64,000 bases of DNA from Chloroflexota bacterium (GCA_005880985.1 VBIQ01000007.1:124001-188000), one strand, 5' to 3'. Shown: positions 52,324-60,448, counted from the first letter of the stretch. Notes: generated by a model not told the origin, from the sequence alone. Numbers and translations are program-made.

Positions 52324-53376
52324 ATGACTCCCCCGACTTATAGGGGATATAGGGGTTATCGAGAAGGGGTCGGGTCGCAGGCGCGGCCGCGGGCAGCGTC
52401 GAGCCTCGTGCATCAGGTCATCTCCTCCCTGTCTGAGCGTGATCGCCTCGTCGTCCGGCTGCTCGACCGCCATCGGGTGCTCACCACGCACCAGGTGGCC
52501 GAGGCGGCCTTCCCGAGCATCCGCCGGACGGAGACCCGGATGGGCCAGCTCCACGCCATGCGCGTCGTGGATCGCTTCCGCCCGTTCCGCGCCACGGGGT
52601 CGGCACCCTACCACTGGGTCCTCGACCACATGGGCGCCTGCATCGCGGCCTGGGAGCGCGGCGTGGACGTCGGCCAGCTCGGCTGGCGGCGCGAGCACGC
52701 GGTCAACGTCGCCGCCAGCGGCACCCTGCCGCACCTCCTCGGGGTCAACGGCTTCTTCACGGCCCTGATGCGCGCCGCTCGCCAGAGGCCGGGGTGCGAG
52801 CTTGGCGGGTGGCTGTCGGCGGCGGAAGCAGAGGCCGAGTTCCACCGGCGGTACGGGCAAGGCTATCGTCCCGATGGGTCTGGCGAGTGGGCCGAGGCGG
52901 GTGTGTGGCTCCCCTTCTGGCTGGAGTACGTGGTCCCCAGCGCCCGCAAGGCGCAACCGCTGCGTGACCGGCTCGCGGCCTACGAGCGAGCCGCCCGGCA
53001 TGAGAGCGCGCCGCGACTGGTGCTGATCGCCTTCGAGGATCGAGCCCGCGAGTCCGAGGCGCGGCGCGGGCTCGAGACGTGGCTGCCCGCCGCGACGGCC
53101 GTGATCCTGCCCCACCCGACGCAGAGCCCGGCAGACCCCCTCTGGCTGCCGCTACGGCCCGGTGCCGACCGGCGCCGGCGCCTCATCGAGCTGAGCGCGC
53201 CCCAGGTGTGGAGGCGGCAGGCGGCGGTCGACGAGGATCGGCTGGACTGCGGGTCAGCGGCGGGTGGACGTCGCGAGCGGCACTGGGGCAGCGCCGGCGA
53301 CGACGCCCCGTGGGAGAGCACGAACAACGTCGCCGCAGATGACCCTCAAGACCGAGGGGACGACCCCTGGCGATGA
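52324..53376 (+). CDS. Replication-relaxation family protein
   Basis: This resembles the replication-relaxation (Replic_Relax) family of plasmid- and integrative-element proteins: LSERDRLVVRLLDRHRVLTTHQVAEAAFPSIRRTETRMGQL is a winged-helix N-terminus (about residues 35-75), followed by MRVVDRFRPF and the family-like HWVLDHMGACIAAWERG, and a domain with HLLGVNGFFTALMRAAR. A C-terminal half with FWLEYV, ERAARHESAPRLVLIAF follows. The ATG at 52324 is one option; the first 28 codons run over two TATAGGGG repeats and look atypical, so GTG 52408 may be the true start. It links the island to conjugative or plasmid ancestry. Confidence 0.7.
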   Translation: MTPPTYRGYRGYREGVGSQARPRAASSLVHQVISSLSERDRLVVRLLDRHRVLTTHQVAEAAFPSIRRTETRMGQLHAMRVVDRFRPFRATGSAPYHWVLDHMGACIAAWERGVDVGQLGWRREHAVNVAASGTLPHLLGVNGFFTALMRAARQRPGCELGGWLSAAEAEAEFHRRYGQGYRPDGSGEWAEAGVWLPFWLEYVVPSARKAQPLRDRLAAYERAARHESAPRLVLIAFEDRARESEARRGLETWLPAATAVILPHPTQSPADPLWLPLRPGADRRRRLIELSAPQVWRRQAAVDEDRLDCGSAAGGRRERHWGSAGDDAPWESTNNVAADDPQDRGDDPWR

Positions 53377-53781
53377 CCACCCGACCGGCGGCACCCGACC
53401 GGCGGGTACGACGCCGTGCGGCGGGCAGGTCTGACGCCGAGTCGTATGTTCGCGATGACCTCAGCCAGGACGACGGCGCGTGGCGTTGACACCGCCGGCA
53501 TGTGAACGACAGCGGCATGACCTTCGCTGAAGTGATCGCGCGCAACGTGGCGGTGTGCGGAATCCGGTGCGGCTCGCACCCGTCTGGAGGACGGTTGTAG
53601 GTGGAGCGGGAGTCGCACCCGGTCGCTCAAGGCCGAAGCGAGCGCGAGCCGCGCTGGTCTGCCCTCTGGATCGATCTGGCTCGCGTCGTGGCCGAGGCAA
53701 ACGTTCGCGCGGCCGTCGCCCGCCATGGCGCAGAGATCCGGTACTATGCGACTGACAGCGACAAGGGGCTACAATGCGCGA
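53377..53781. other. Gap before the excisionase gene
   Basis: A weak frame at 53601-53816 (VERESHPVAQGRSEREPRWS..., with helix ALWIDLARVVAEANVRAAVARHG) could be a small protein but overlaps the next gene. A TACAAT hexamer at 53770-53775 may be part of the excisionase promoter. Nothing else is supported. Confidence 0.35.
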
Positions 53782-53970
53782 ATGGTCGATCTTATTCCCC
53801 TCGCGAAGGCGGCTGAGGAGTTCAACCTGCATCGCGCCACCCTGTACCGCTATGTCAAGGCGGGTCGGCTGAAAGCCTACGAGCGCGGCATCGGCCGAGG
53901 GACATACGTGGATCGCGACGAGTTGCGTCAGTTGGCGGAGTTCCGGCCTGTCGACGCGGAGGGCAAGTAG
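53782..53970 (+). CDS. Excisionase-like MerR/HTH_17 DNA-binding protein
   Basis: The 62-residue protein is one winged helix: IPLAKAAEEFNLHRATLYRYVKAGRLKAYERG is the helix-turn-helix, followed by GTYVDRDELRQLAEFRP. Proteins of this shape act as excisionases or directionality factors. It overlaps the recombinase start by one base (TAG/GTG). ATG 53782 is chosen because it lies directly before the domain. Its coupling to the recombinase indicates a role in excision of the island. Confidence 0.8.
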   Translation: MVDLIPLAKAAEEFNLHRATLYRYVKAGRLKAYERGIGRGTYVDRDELRQLAEFRPVDAEGK

Positions 53971-55643
53971 TGAGCCGGAACCTCGGGTACATCTACATTC
54001 GCCAATCTCGGCATAAGAATTACGAGCGCACCGTGAGCCCTGAAGTGCAGGAACAGGAATGCCGCGACCTCCCCGAGATGCGGTCATGCAACGAAGTCGT
54101 TGTCTACAAAGACCTCGACCTGAGCGGTGGATCGGCCAAGCGGCGCAAAGGGTGGCTTGCTCTCCGTGAGCGACTGGAGGCGGTTCGCAAAGACGACCAG
54201 GTCGTGCTGGCGCTCTACGACCAGTCGCGATCCTTCCGCAATACCGCAGAGGCTCTGGAGTTGTACGCGCTGTTGGAACAGAGGCCATGGATAGACGTCG
54301 TGTTCGTGCACGGCAAGTTCGACCGGTCACCCATCGGTGAGTTCAGCTACACGACGCTTGCAGCCGCACATGCCATGCAGCGTCGCATGGATGCCATCAA
54401 GATTCGTGAGGCGAAGCGGTATGCGGCGGCCCAGGGGGACGCGGTGGGGCCTCTGCCGGCCGGATACAAGTGGAGCGGGAACGGCGTCGACCGCTATGTG
54501 GAGATCGATGAGACGACCGCGCCACTGGTCCGGCGTGTGTTCGCCGAGTACGCCACCGGGAAATACAGCGCCCGGCTCTTGGCCCATCGCCTGAACGCGG
54601 AAGGAGAAATCCTGCCTGCCAATACCGGGCCCAGAGAATATCGCGGTAAGGGTTGGCATGGCGACACGATCATGCAGCTACTTGGCAACGTCGCGTACAT
54701 CGGCAAGACGTACTCGGGTAGTCGTCGTTTTCGCGATGGTGAGCTGATCGACGCCAAGTGGCCCGCTCTGATCGACGGCGAGACATGGGAGTCTGTTCAG
54801 AAGCAGCGTGCCACCTGGCGGCGAGGGGTCGGCGGATCGGACAAGCGCGATCCGCGCGCCTACACCTTCCAAGGGTTGCTGCGGTGTGTGTGCGGACGCC
54901 GGATGACGGTGCACCGCAACCGGGGCCGAATCTACTACCGCTGCCGGGGAGGCGATGCTCCAGATCGCTGTACTGCGCGAATGATTCCCGAGGCTACCTT
55001 GCTGCCCTGGGCCGTGGCGGTCATGGGGTGGCTGGACAGTAATGCCCCCGCTAGGTTCAAGGAGAAGGCGGAGGAGTTGGCGGGCCAGCGGGGGGACGAC
55101 GCGCCAACCGCCCTGGCCAACGTCGAGGACTCGCTGCGCCGGGCGGACTTCATGTTCTACACCGCGAAGCGATGGACGGAGGATCAGTACCTCGCCGAGT
55201 CCAGTCGCTTGCAAGCTATTCGCGACGAGCTGGCACGGGCGGTCGCCCCCAGCCGGCCTCCCCTCGACTTCACGGGCATTCTCAGTGCATGGGATGGCGG
55301 CGATGCCCTAACGCGGCGCCAGCTTCTGAAGAGCGTTTTCGAAGCGCTCGATGTGGAGGACGGCGAAATCGTTGCGTACGTGCCCCGATCCGACCGGGCG
55401 GCCGAAGTGGCGGCATTGCTGGAATCGGGGTGGCAGCCGCGGAGCGAGAGGGATTCGAACCCTCGAGGCACCTTGACGGCACCTACCGCATTTCCAGTGC
55501 GGCGCCCTCGGCCAACTAGGCGATCGCTCCGCCATGGATTGTACCCAGGCCTCTCGGAGCGGTCTGGGAAGCGCCGGTATACTCGCTCGCCGGAGAGGTG
55601 TCCGAGTGGTTTAAGGTGCCGCTCTCGAAAAGCGGTGTGGTGA
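53970..55643 (+). CDS. Large serine recombinase (integrase of the island)
   Basis: The protein has the N-terminal resolvase domain with the nucleophilic serine in YIYIRQSRHKN (residue 13), the catalytic ALYDQSRSFRNTAEAL region, the recombinase domain (AEYATGKYSARLLAHRLNAEG ... LLGNVAYIGKTYSG), a zinc ribbon RCVCGRRMTVHRNRGRIYYRCRGG ... RCTA, and a coiled segment. The frame as it stands runs 557 codons and reads across the tRNA-Ser(GGA) gene, producing RSERDSNPRGTLTAPTAF and further non-native residues up to 55643. The native protein probably ends near residue 490, at the attachment site, and changes its last residues on excision. Confidence 0.88.
   Translation: MSRNLGYIYIRQSRHKNYERTVSPEVQEQECRDLPEMRSCNEVVVYKDLDLSGGSAKRRKGWLALRERLEAVRKDDQVVLALYDQSRSFRNTAEALELYALLEQRPWIDVVFVHGKFDRSPIGEFSYTTLAAAHAMQRRMDAIKIREAKRYAAAQGDAVGPLPAGYKWSGNGVDRYVEIDETTAPLVRRVFAEYATGKYSARLLAHRLNAEGEILPANTGPREYRGKGWHGDTIMQLLGNVAYIGKTYSGSRRFRDGELIDAKWPALIDGETWESVQKQRATWRRGVGGSDKRDPRAYTFQGLLRCVCGRRMTVHRNRGRIYYRCRGGDAPDRCTARMIPEATLLPWAVAVMGWLDSNAPARFKEKAEELAGQRGDDAPTALANVEDSLRRADFMFYTAKRWTEDQYLAESSRLQAIRDELARAVAPSRPPLDFTGILSAWDGGDALTRRQLLKSVFEALDVEDGEIVAYVPRSDRAAEVAALLESGWQPRSERDSNPRGTLTAPTAFPVRRPRPTRRSLRHGLYPGLSERSGKRRYTRSPERCPSGLRCRSRKAVW
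55439..55458 (+). other. Right attachment-site copy in tRNA-Ser(GGA)
   Basis: GCGGAGCGAGAGGGATTCGA is the acceptor and T-arm 3' part of tRNA-Ser(GGA) read on the plus strand. It repeats the left-end site at 41353-41372. The crossover should lie within the first 14 identical bases. Confidence 0.6.
55440..55530 (-). tRNA. tRNA-Ser (anticodon GGA)
   Basis: On the minus strand: acceptor GGAGCGA/TCGCTCC, D-arm GCC..GGC-like, anticodon arm CCGCA-CTGGAAA-TGCGG with anticodon GGA, a long variable arm, T-arm GAGGG-TTCGAAT-CCCTC, discriminator G, as expected for serine. CCA is not encoded. Its 3' end is the island integration site. Confidence 0.95.
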
Positions 55644-55676
55644 AAGCCACCGTGGGTTCGAATCCCACCCTCTCCG
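55592..55676 (+). tRNA. tRNA-Ser (anticodon CGA)
   Basis: Acceptor GGAGAGG/CCTCTCC, anticodon arm CCGCT-CTCGAAA-AGCGG with anticodon CGA, long variable arm, T-arm GTGGG-TTCGAAT-CCCAC, discriminator G. A TATACT hexamer (55578-55583) is a good -10. It reads TCG codons, frequent in a GC-rich genome. Confidence 0.95.
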
Positions 55677-55679
55677 GTC

Positions 55680-56183
55680 TCACCGTGCGTCCCCGCGCAG
55701 TCCGCGAAAGAACTCGGTGAGCAGCGCGCCGCAGGCGCCGGCCATCACTCCGGGCACGACCTCGATGCGGTGATTGCCGCCGGGGTGTCGCAGCACGTCG
55801 TAGACGCTGCCATCGGCTCCCTTCTTGGGATCGGTGGCGCCGTAGACGCAGCGATCGACACGCGCCTGGAGCATCGCGCCGGCGCACATGGGACAGGGCT
55901 CGAGGGTGACGGCGAGCGTCACCCCACCGAGCCGCCATCCGCCGAGCACGCGCGCGGCGCGGCGCAGCACCAGCATCTCGGCGTGGGCGGTCGCATCCCC
56001 ACTGCGCTCCATGCGGTTCGACGCCACCGCGATCACCCGGCCGTCGTGCGAAGCGGCGGCCCCGATCGGGACCTCGCCGAGCCGTCCTGCAGCGCGAGCC
56101 GCGGCCAGCGCGCGCCGCATCAGGACGCCGTCGAGCTCCTCCCGCCGGCGGTCCTCAGTGGCCGGTGCCACCTCCGTGGCCAT
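55680..56183 (-). CDS. tadA: tRNA-specific adenosine deaminase
   Basis: TadA deaminates A34 to inosine in tRNA-Arg. The zinc-deaminase motifs are TAHAEMLVLRRAARVLGG (H-A-E) and LEPCPMCAGAMLQARVDRCVYG (P-C-x2-C). LGEVPIGAAASHDG and TDPKKGADGSVYDVL are also typical. ATG 56183 gives 167 residues with the expected N-terminal helix (MRRALAAARAAG) and overlaps the stop of the DUF5667 gene by 29 bases; a Met at 56120 is a shorter option. Its end lies next to tRNA-Ser(CGA), convergent. Confidence 0.92.
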   Translation of the reverse strand: MATEVAPATEDRRREELDGVLMRRALAAARAAGRLGEVPIGAAASHDGRVIAVASNRMERSGDATAHAEMLVLRRAARVLGGWRLGGVTLAVTLEPCPMCAGAMLQARVDRCVYGATDPKKGADGSVYDVLRHPGGNHRIEVVPGVMAGACGALLTEFFRGLRGDAR

Positions 56184-57012
56184 GGCCGGGCGGGGTCGGA
56201 TGCGGGTTGTCGTGATCGGTGGGCGTGGCCGAGGCGGACGCTTGGGCCGGCGGCTGCCCGCTCCCGGCTCCGCTGCCCTGGCCGTGGGTCTGGCCCTGGT
56301 TTCCGTCGCTCTGGCCACCACCCGGCTGTCCCTCAGGCGTTGCGGCCGACGCGGGCGGGCCGCTCTCATTCTCGGCGGCACCGCCGTGCCCCTTGCCCTT
56401 CAGCCCGTTGAGCTGGGCAAGGACGTCGGCCGCCGCCCCGGCGTCGCGATTGTCGCGCGCCTGCTCGAGGCGCTGGAAGACCGCCGCGAGCCGGGGAATC
56501 TCGGTCGCGCTGGCGTTGGTGAGCGCCTGCTGGGCTCCGTGGGAATGGTCGTCGGCGAGCACCGCAAGAGCGTCGGCGAGCAGCGGCCTGGCGTCGCGGA
56601 GGGCGTCGCCGGCGAGGCCGAGCTTGCCGCGATCGACCATCGCCACCGCCTCGGCGGTGCGCCGGTCGACGAGCTCGAGCTGCAGCTTGGCACGATCGGT
56701 GTTGTCGTCGGCGAGCTGGAGCTCGATCCCCTCGACCGCCCGCTTGACGCCGTAGAGCGGCGAGTCGGGCAGCGCGTTGGCGGACGCCGCCACCAGGCCA
56801 CCCAGCAGGCCGCCGGCGCCGGCGACGCTGAGCGAGGCGACGGTCAGCCGCCGCAGCCAGGCCGGCCGGCGAGAGCCGGCGACGGTTCGCCGCTGGGCCG
56901 CCGCGACCATGAGTGCGGCCCGGCCGGCACTGTGGCGCTGGGGGTCGCGGCTGATGGCGTGCAGCTGCCCAAGCGCCTCGACCAGCCCGGGGTCGATGTC
57001 GTCCTTGGTCAT
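56155..57012 (-). CDS. DUF5667-domain membrane protein, probable partner of the ECF sigma factor
   Basis: The 285-residue protein has a short cytoplasmic N-terminus (about 55 residues, LVEALGQLHAISRDPQRHSA), a membrane helix (LRRLTVASLSVAGAGGLLGGLVAASA), and then a DUF5667-type helical domain: SPLYGVKRAVEGIELQLADDNTDRAKLQLELVDRRTAEA. A Gly/Ser/Pro/His-rich disordered tail ends in PTPPGHGHGGGTGH. The single-span layout and its place 136 bases after the sigma gene fit an anti-sigma or sensor role. The His-rich tail could bind metal. The role is inferred; no known anti-sigma zinc motif is present. Confidence 0.78.
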   Translation of the reverse strand: MTKDDIDPGLVEALGQLHAISRDPQRHSAGRAALMVAAAQRRTVAGSRRPAWLRRLTVASLSVAGAGGLLGGLVAASANALPDSPLYGVKRAVEGIELQLADDNTDRAKLQLELVDRRTAEAVAMVDRGKLGLAGDALRDARPLLADALAVLADDHSHGAQQALTNASATEIPRLAAVFQRLEQARDNRDAGAAADVLAQLNGLKGKGHGGAAENESGPPASAATPEGQPGGGQSDGNQGQTHGQGSGAGSGQPPAQASASATPTDHDNPHPTPPGHGHGGGTGH

Positions 57013-57148
57013 ACCGTCGCCATGCCTCGTGCAACCGGGGCGGGCGCGGCGCCATCGCCGATCCCCCTACCCCTACGTCTGTGTGAACGCACAAACCACG
57101 TGCCGCTTACGGGCACGGCGCATACCCGGCCACCGCCCGCGGTCGTCC

Positions 57149-57706
57149 TCATGACACCACGCCGCCCCGCACCAGGGCCCGCTGCAGCGCTGCCAGCGCC
57201 CGGTGCTGCAGCGAGTGGACCGCTCCTGGCTTTCTCGCCAGGGCAGCCGCCACCTCCTCGACCTCCCACCCCTCGATGAAGCGCAGCACGATCACCTGCC
57301 GTTGCTCCTCGGTGAGGGTTGCCAGGGCGGCGGCCAACGCCTCGCGTTCCAGGCTCGCGGCGGCGTGGCTGAAGGGATCGGCGCCGAAGCCGGTCGCCTC
57401 GGCGGCCTCTGACAGCTCGAGCGCGTCACGCGCGGCCCGCCGGTGGCGGTCGATCACCAGGTTGCGTGCGATGCGGTAGAGCCAGGCGCCGAACGGGATC
57501 CCCCGGTCGTCGTACCCGGGCAGCGCCTCGAGCATCTTCAGGAAGACCTGGTCGGTCAGGTCCTCGGCATCCTCCGGGGAGCGCACCCGGAAGCTGACGT
57601 AGCGGTAGATCGGATTGGCGAAGACGTCGTAGATCTGCGCCACTGCCGCCGGCTCCAGCCGCTTGGCGGCGCTGACGACCTCTGGGGGAAGCTTCGGTGG
57701 CGCCAC
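57149..57706 (-). CDS. ECF-type RNA polymerase sigma factor
   Basis: The 185-residue sigma-70-family protein has region 2 (FANPIYRYVSFRVRSPEDAEDLTDQVFLKMLEALPGYDDRGIPFGAWLYRIARNLVIDRHRR) and region 4 (LATLTEEQRQVIVLRFIEGWEVEEVAAALARKPGAVHSLQHRALAALQRAL). The region-2 style (YRYVSFRV, FGAWLYRIARN) is that of sigma factors paired with DUF5667-type proteins in actinobacteria and Chloroflexota. ATG 57706 is the start. It is followed by the DUF5667 gene. The likely control is by sequestration at the membrane, which is inference. Confidence 0.9.
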   Translation of the reverse strand: MAPPKLPPEVVSAAKRLEPAAVAQIYDVFANPIYRYVSFRVRSPEDAEDLTDQVFLKMLEALPGYDDRGIPFGAWLYRIARNLVIDRHRRAARDALELSEAAEATGFGADPFSHAAASLEREALAAALATLTEEQRQVIVLRFIEGWEVEEVAAALARKPGAVHSLQHRALAALQRALVRGGVVS

Positions 57707-57734
57707 CGGGCGTCAGCCGCCGCGGGGCGCTGCG

Positions 57735-59960
57735 CTAGGCCCCGGCTGCGAGCACGGGAAGCTCGACCTTGAGCTCCGGCCTCTCGACCACGCGCATCAC
57801 GTCGTCGACATAGCGGACCCGCTCGAAGGTGATGCAGTTCACGGGGCAGTGGTCCTCGCAGATCCGGCAGTTGGTACAGCGGTCGTAGTTGATGAAGATC
57901 TCTCCCGCGTACCCGCCGGCCTGCGGATCGCCGCCCGTCGTGCGGCACACCAGGGTGTCGCCGCCGGAGGAGCGTTCGCGGTCTTCACCGAAGACAACTA
58001 CGTCGATCGCCTTCTCCGGGCAGACGTCGTCACAGGCTCCGCACAGAACGCAGACGCTGGCGTCATAGTGATGCACCGAGTCGCACTGGAAGCAGCGGAT
58101 GGACTGCACGATGGCCTCGCGATCCGACCAGGGCTGCTCCACCTCGGTCATGTCGTAGCGTTTGGCCGCCTCGAGGATGGGGGGATCGGTGCGCGCGAAG
58201 GTCTCCGACTGGCGGTGGTCGTCGGTGCGCTCGACGATGGTCTGGTAGAGACGGCCGTTGTCCGCCTCCATGTCCTCGCCGAGGTACTCGCGGATGGAGC
58301 GGGCGACGCGGTGCCCCCAACCAACCGCGTCGACGATGAAGGACGGTCCCTGAACGCAATCCCCGCCGGCGAAGAGCTTGGGAACGCCGGTGTGGCCGCC
58401 GCGATCGGCGGCGATCAGTCCTCGGGGGGTCAGCGGCACGGTCTCGCCCGGCGTCTCCATGATCTGTCCTGAGGCGAAGATCACGTAGTCGCCGCCGACG
58501 AAGGTCCGCTCGGCGCCCTCGATCTCCTTGACCGATGAGAAGATGATCTTTCCGGTGAGCTCGTCGAACTCGGGCTGGTGCAGGGGGGCGAACGACACCC
58601 CGCGAATCCTGCCCGCGTCGTCGGCGTGGATCTCCTTGACGATGATCCCGGTCTTGATCTGCAGCCCGATCTCCTTGGCCTCGTGCAGCTCGTTGCCGAA
58701 GGCCGGCAGCCGGTCCTCGGGCTCGATGGCGCACATGTAGACGGTCTTGGCACCGAGCTTGATCGACGTCTGGCAAGCGTCGGTGGCGATGGCGCCACCG
58801 CCCACCACCACCACCGTGCAGCCGGGCTTGAAATGCTCGGGGACGGTGTCGTAGGAGACGATGCGGAGAAACCGCATGGCGTCGATCACCTCGGGCAGAT
58901 CGCTGCCAGGGACGGGGAGGATGCGGCCCTGCATCATCCCCACGGTGAGAAAGACGGCGTCGTACTCGGCCAGCAGGTCCTCGACGTGGATGTCATCGGG
59001 CCCACTGCCGACGCCGCTGTCGAGCCGGACATCGATCCCGGTGGCGACGATCATGTCCAGCTCCCACTGGAGCTGCCTGTGGTCGAAGCGGAAGGGCGGG
59101 ATGCTGGTGCTGAGCAGGCCGCCGATCTTCGCCTCACGCTCGTACACCACCACCTCGTATCCCTGGACCCGCAGGTCCAGGGCGCAGGTGAGCCCGGCCG
59201 GTCCGCCGCCGACGATGGCGACCCGCTGCCCCCTGGGGGCCCCGATCTTGTAGTCGATCCACAGCCCCTGCTGGAAGGCGACGTCGGTGGAGAAGCGCTT
59301 GATCGAGCGGATGGTCACCGGATCCTCGCCGGGATCCCACCCGCGCTTGCAGTCGGTCTCGCACGGGTGGTTGCAGAGCCGTCCCAGGATGCTGGGGAAG
59401 GGGTTGGTCTCGTGGATCACCACCCAGGAGTCGACGTACCGTCCCTGGCTGACGTAGTCGATGTAGGTGGCGATGTCCTGCTTGATCGGGCAGTTGCGCT
59501 GGCAGGGACTGACGGGGACGTTGAAGCCCAGATCACGGTGGCCGAGCAGCATCTTCATCGGCGCCTTGTCGACGACGTTGCGGCCGATCTCGGCCAGCAG
59601 CAGCTGCTCGGAGAGGAGGCCGACGGGTTGTGTCTCGCGCGAGAACACTCCTCCCACCGGTGCGGTGACCACCACCGTGTCGCTGCCCGCCGTCAGCATC
59701 GCCGACGCTGCCGAGGTCAGGCTCTGGCCGCTGTCGCGGGTCGGTGCCGCCAGCAGCAGGTCGCGAACCCGCACCGACTCCAGGTTCTCGCTCGCCGGCA
59801 GCAGCGCCTCGAGCCCGACCGTGCCGACGATCTCGTCGTCGCGGGTGACCATCAGCGGCACGGGATGTTGGGCCCGAAGGGCAGCGAGGACGTCGAGGAT
59901 GCGATCGTCGGGATCGCACTCGGCGCCCAGCGGCACCATCGCCCGTTGCAGGTCACCCAT
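57735..59960 (-). CDS. CBS-domain / GltD-like FAD oxidoreductase / ferredoxin fusion
   Basis: This is a 741-residue multidomain protein. Residues about 8-130 are a CBS pair (LDVLAALRAQHPVPLMVTRDDEIVGTVGLEALL). A GltD-type N-terminal Fe-S domain follows (SPCQRNCPIKQDIATYIDYV, LCNHPCETDCKRG), then the FAD Rossmann motif VAIVGGGPAGLTCALDL, NAD motif VVVVGGGAIATDACQ and FAD-site FAGGDCVQGPSFIVDA. The C-terminal part contains two 4Fe-4S motifs, CVLCGACDDVCPEKAI and CTNCRICEDHCPVNCI. It should move electrons between NAD(P)H and ferredoxin or another acceptor. ATG 59960 overlaps the CBS gene stop region by eight bases. The N-terminal CBS fusion is uncommon to my knowledge and suggests adenine-nucleotide control. 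Confidence 0.87.
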   Translation of the reverse strand: MGDLQRAMVPLGAECDPDDRILDVLAALRAQHPVPLMVTRDDEIVGTVGLEALLPASENLESVRVRDLLLAAPTRDSGQSLTSAASAMLTAGSDTVVVTAPVGGVFSRETQPVGLLSEQLLLAEIGRNVVDKAPMKMLLGHRDLGFNVPVSPCQRNCPIKQDIATYIDYVSQGRYVDSWVVIHETNPFPSILGRLCNHPCETDCKRGWDPGEDPVTIRSIKRFSTDVAFQQGLWIDYKIGAPRGQRVAIVGGGPAGLTCALDLRVQGYEVVVYEREAKIGGLLSTSIPPFRFDHRQLQWELDMIVATGIDVRLDSGVGSGPDDIHVEDLLAEYDAVFLTVGMMQGRILPVPGSDLPEVIDAMRFLRIVSYDTVPEHFKPGCTVVVVGGGAIATDACQTSIKLGAKTVYMCAIEPEDRLPAFGNELHEAKEIGLQIKTGIIVKEIHADDAGRIRGVSFAPLHQPEFDELTGKIIFSSVKEIEGAERTFVGGDYVIFASGQIMETPGETVPLTPRGLIAADRGGHTGVPKLFAGGDCVQGPSFIVDAVGWGHRVARSIREYLGEDMEADNGRLYQTIVERTDDHRQSETFARTDPPILEAAKRYDMTEVEQPWSDREAIVQSIRCFQCDSVHHYDASVCVLCGACDDVCPEKAIDVVVFGEDRERSSGGDTLVCRTTGGDPQAGGYAGEIFINYDRCTNCRICEDHCPVNCITFERVRYVDDVMRVVERPELKVELPVLAAGA

Positions 59961-60441
59961 CGGAGCGGCTTGCCTCGGCGAGTTGGCGGGCGAGCTGGGT
60001 GGCGATCTCACGCACCGTGAGCATCCCCACCGGACGCTCGTCCTCGTGCATCACCAGCGCCGTCTGGCGCTGCTGCTGCCGCATCAGGGCGACCACCTCC
60101 CACAGCTGCGCCGCTTCGTCGACCAGCAGCGGCGGACCACGCAGGATGTCGCGCGCGATCACGTCGGTCACCGAGGGCCGCACCGTGTCGCTTCCGGCGA
60201 CGGCGACGTTGCCCTCCACCAGGTGGGCGACGATGTCGCGCGAGACCACGTAACCCACCGGCCGGCGATCGATCAGCACCGGAAGCTCGGAGAGGTCGTT
60301 GTCGGCAAGCAGCTTCGCGACGGCATCGATCGGGGTGCTCGGCAGGCAGAACACCACCTCGTCGCGCATCACCGATCGCACCGCGGGATTGCCGGCATCG
60401 GGGGCGACGCGGGCGGGGTCGAGAGCGGTGGTGTCGGTCAC
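59953..60441 (-). CDS. CBS-domain pair protein
   Basis: The 162-residue protein consists of two CBS domains: DEVVFCLPSTPIDAVAKLLADNDLSELPVLIDRRPVGYVVSRDIVAHL (about 28-75) and IARDILRGPPLLVDEAAQLWEVVALMRQQQRQTALVMHEDERPVGMLTVREIATQL (about 95-150). CBS pairs bind adenosyl ligands and regulate attached enzymes. It is directly upstream of and overlaps the oxidoreductase fusion, which carries another CBS pair, so the two probably form a regulatory complex. ATG 60441 is the start. Confidence 0.9.
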   Translation of the reverse strand: MTDTTALDPARVAPDAGNPAVRSVMRDEVVFCLPSTPIDAVAKLLADNDLSELPVLIDRRPVGYVVSRDIVAHLVEGNVAVAGSDTVRPSVTDVIARDILRGPPLLVDEAAQLWEVVALMRQQQRQTALVMHEDERPVGMLTVREIATQLARQLAEASRSDG

Positions 60442-60448
60442 CGGTTCA

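Larger units (their letters stand above)
41353..55458. mobile_element. Genomic island of about 14 kb integrated at tRNA-Ser(GGA)
   Basis: Boundaries are set by the 20-bp direct repeats. The interior contains a large serine recombinase plus an excisionase-like gene at the right end, a replication-relaxation protein, IS3-type remnants, and a block of AT-richer minus-strand genes with no housekeeping functions. Codon use and GC of the cargo differ by eye from the flanks. The cargo includes HEPN-like and membrane-effector-like proteins, so a defence island is possible. Confidence 0.7.

Noticed and set aside
55459-55643. C-terminal tail of the recombinase as a native domain
   Set aside because: It is encoded by the tRNA-Ser(GGA) gene, the following spacer and part of tRNA-Ser(CGA), and gives the well-known spurious DSNPRG-type peptide.
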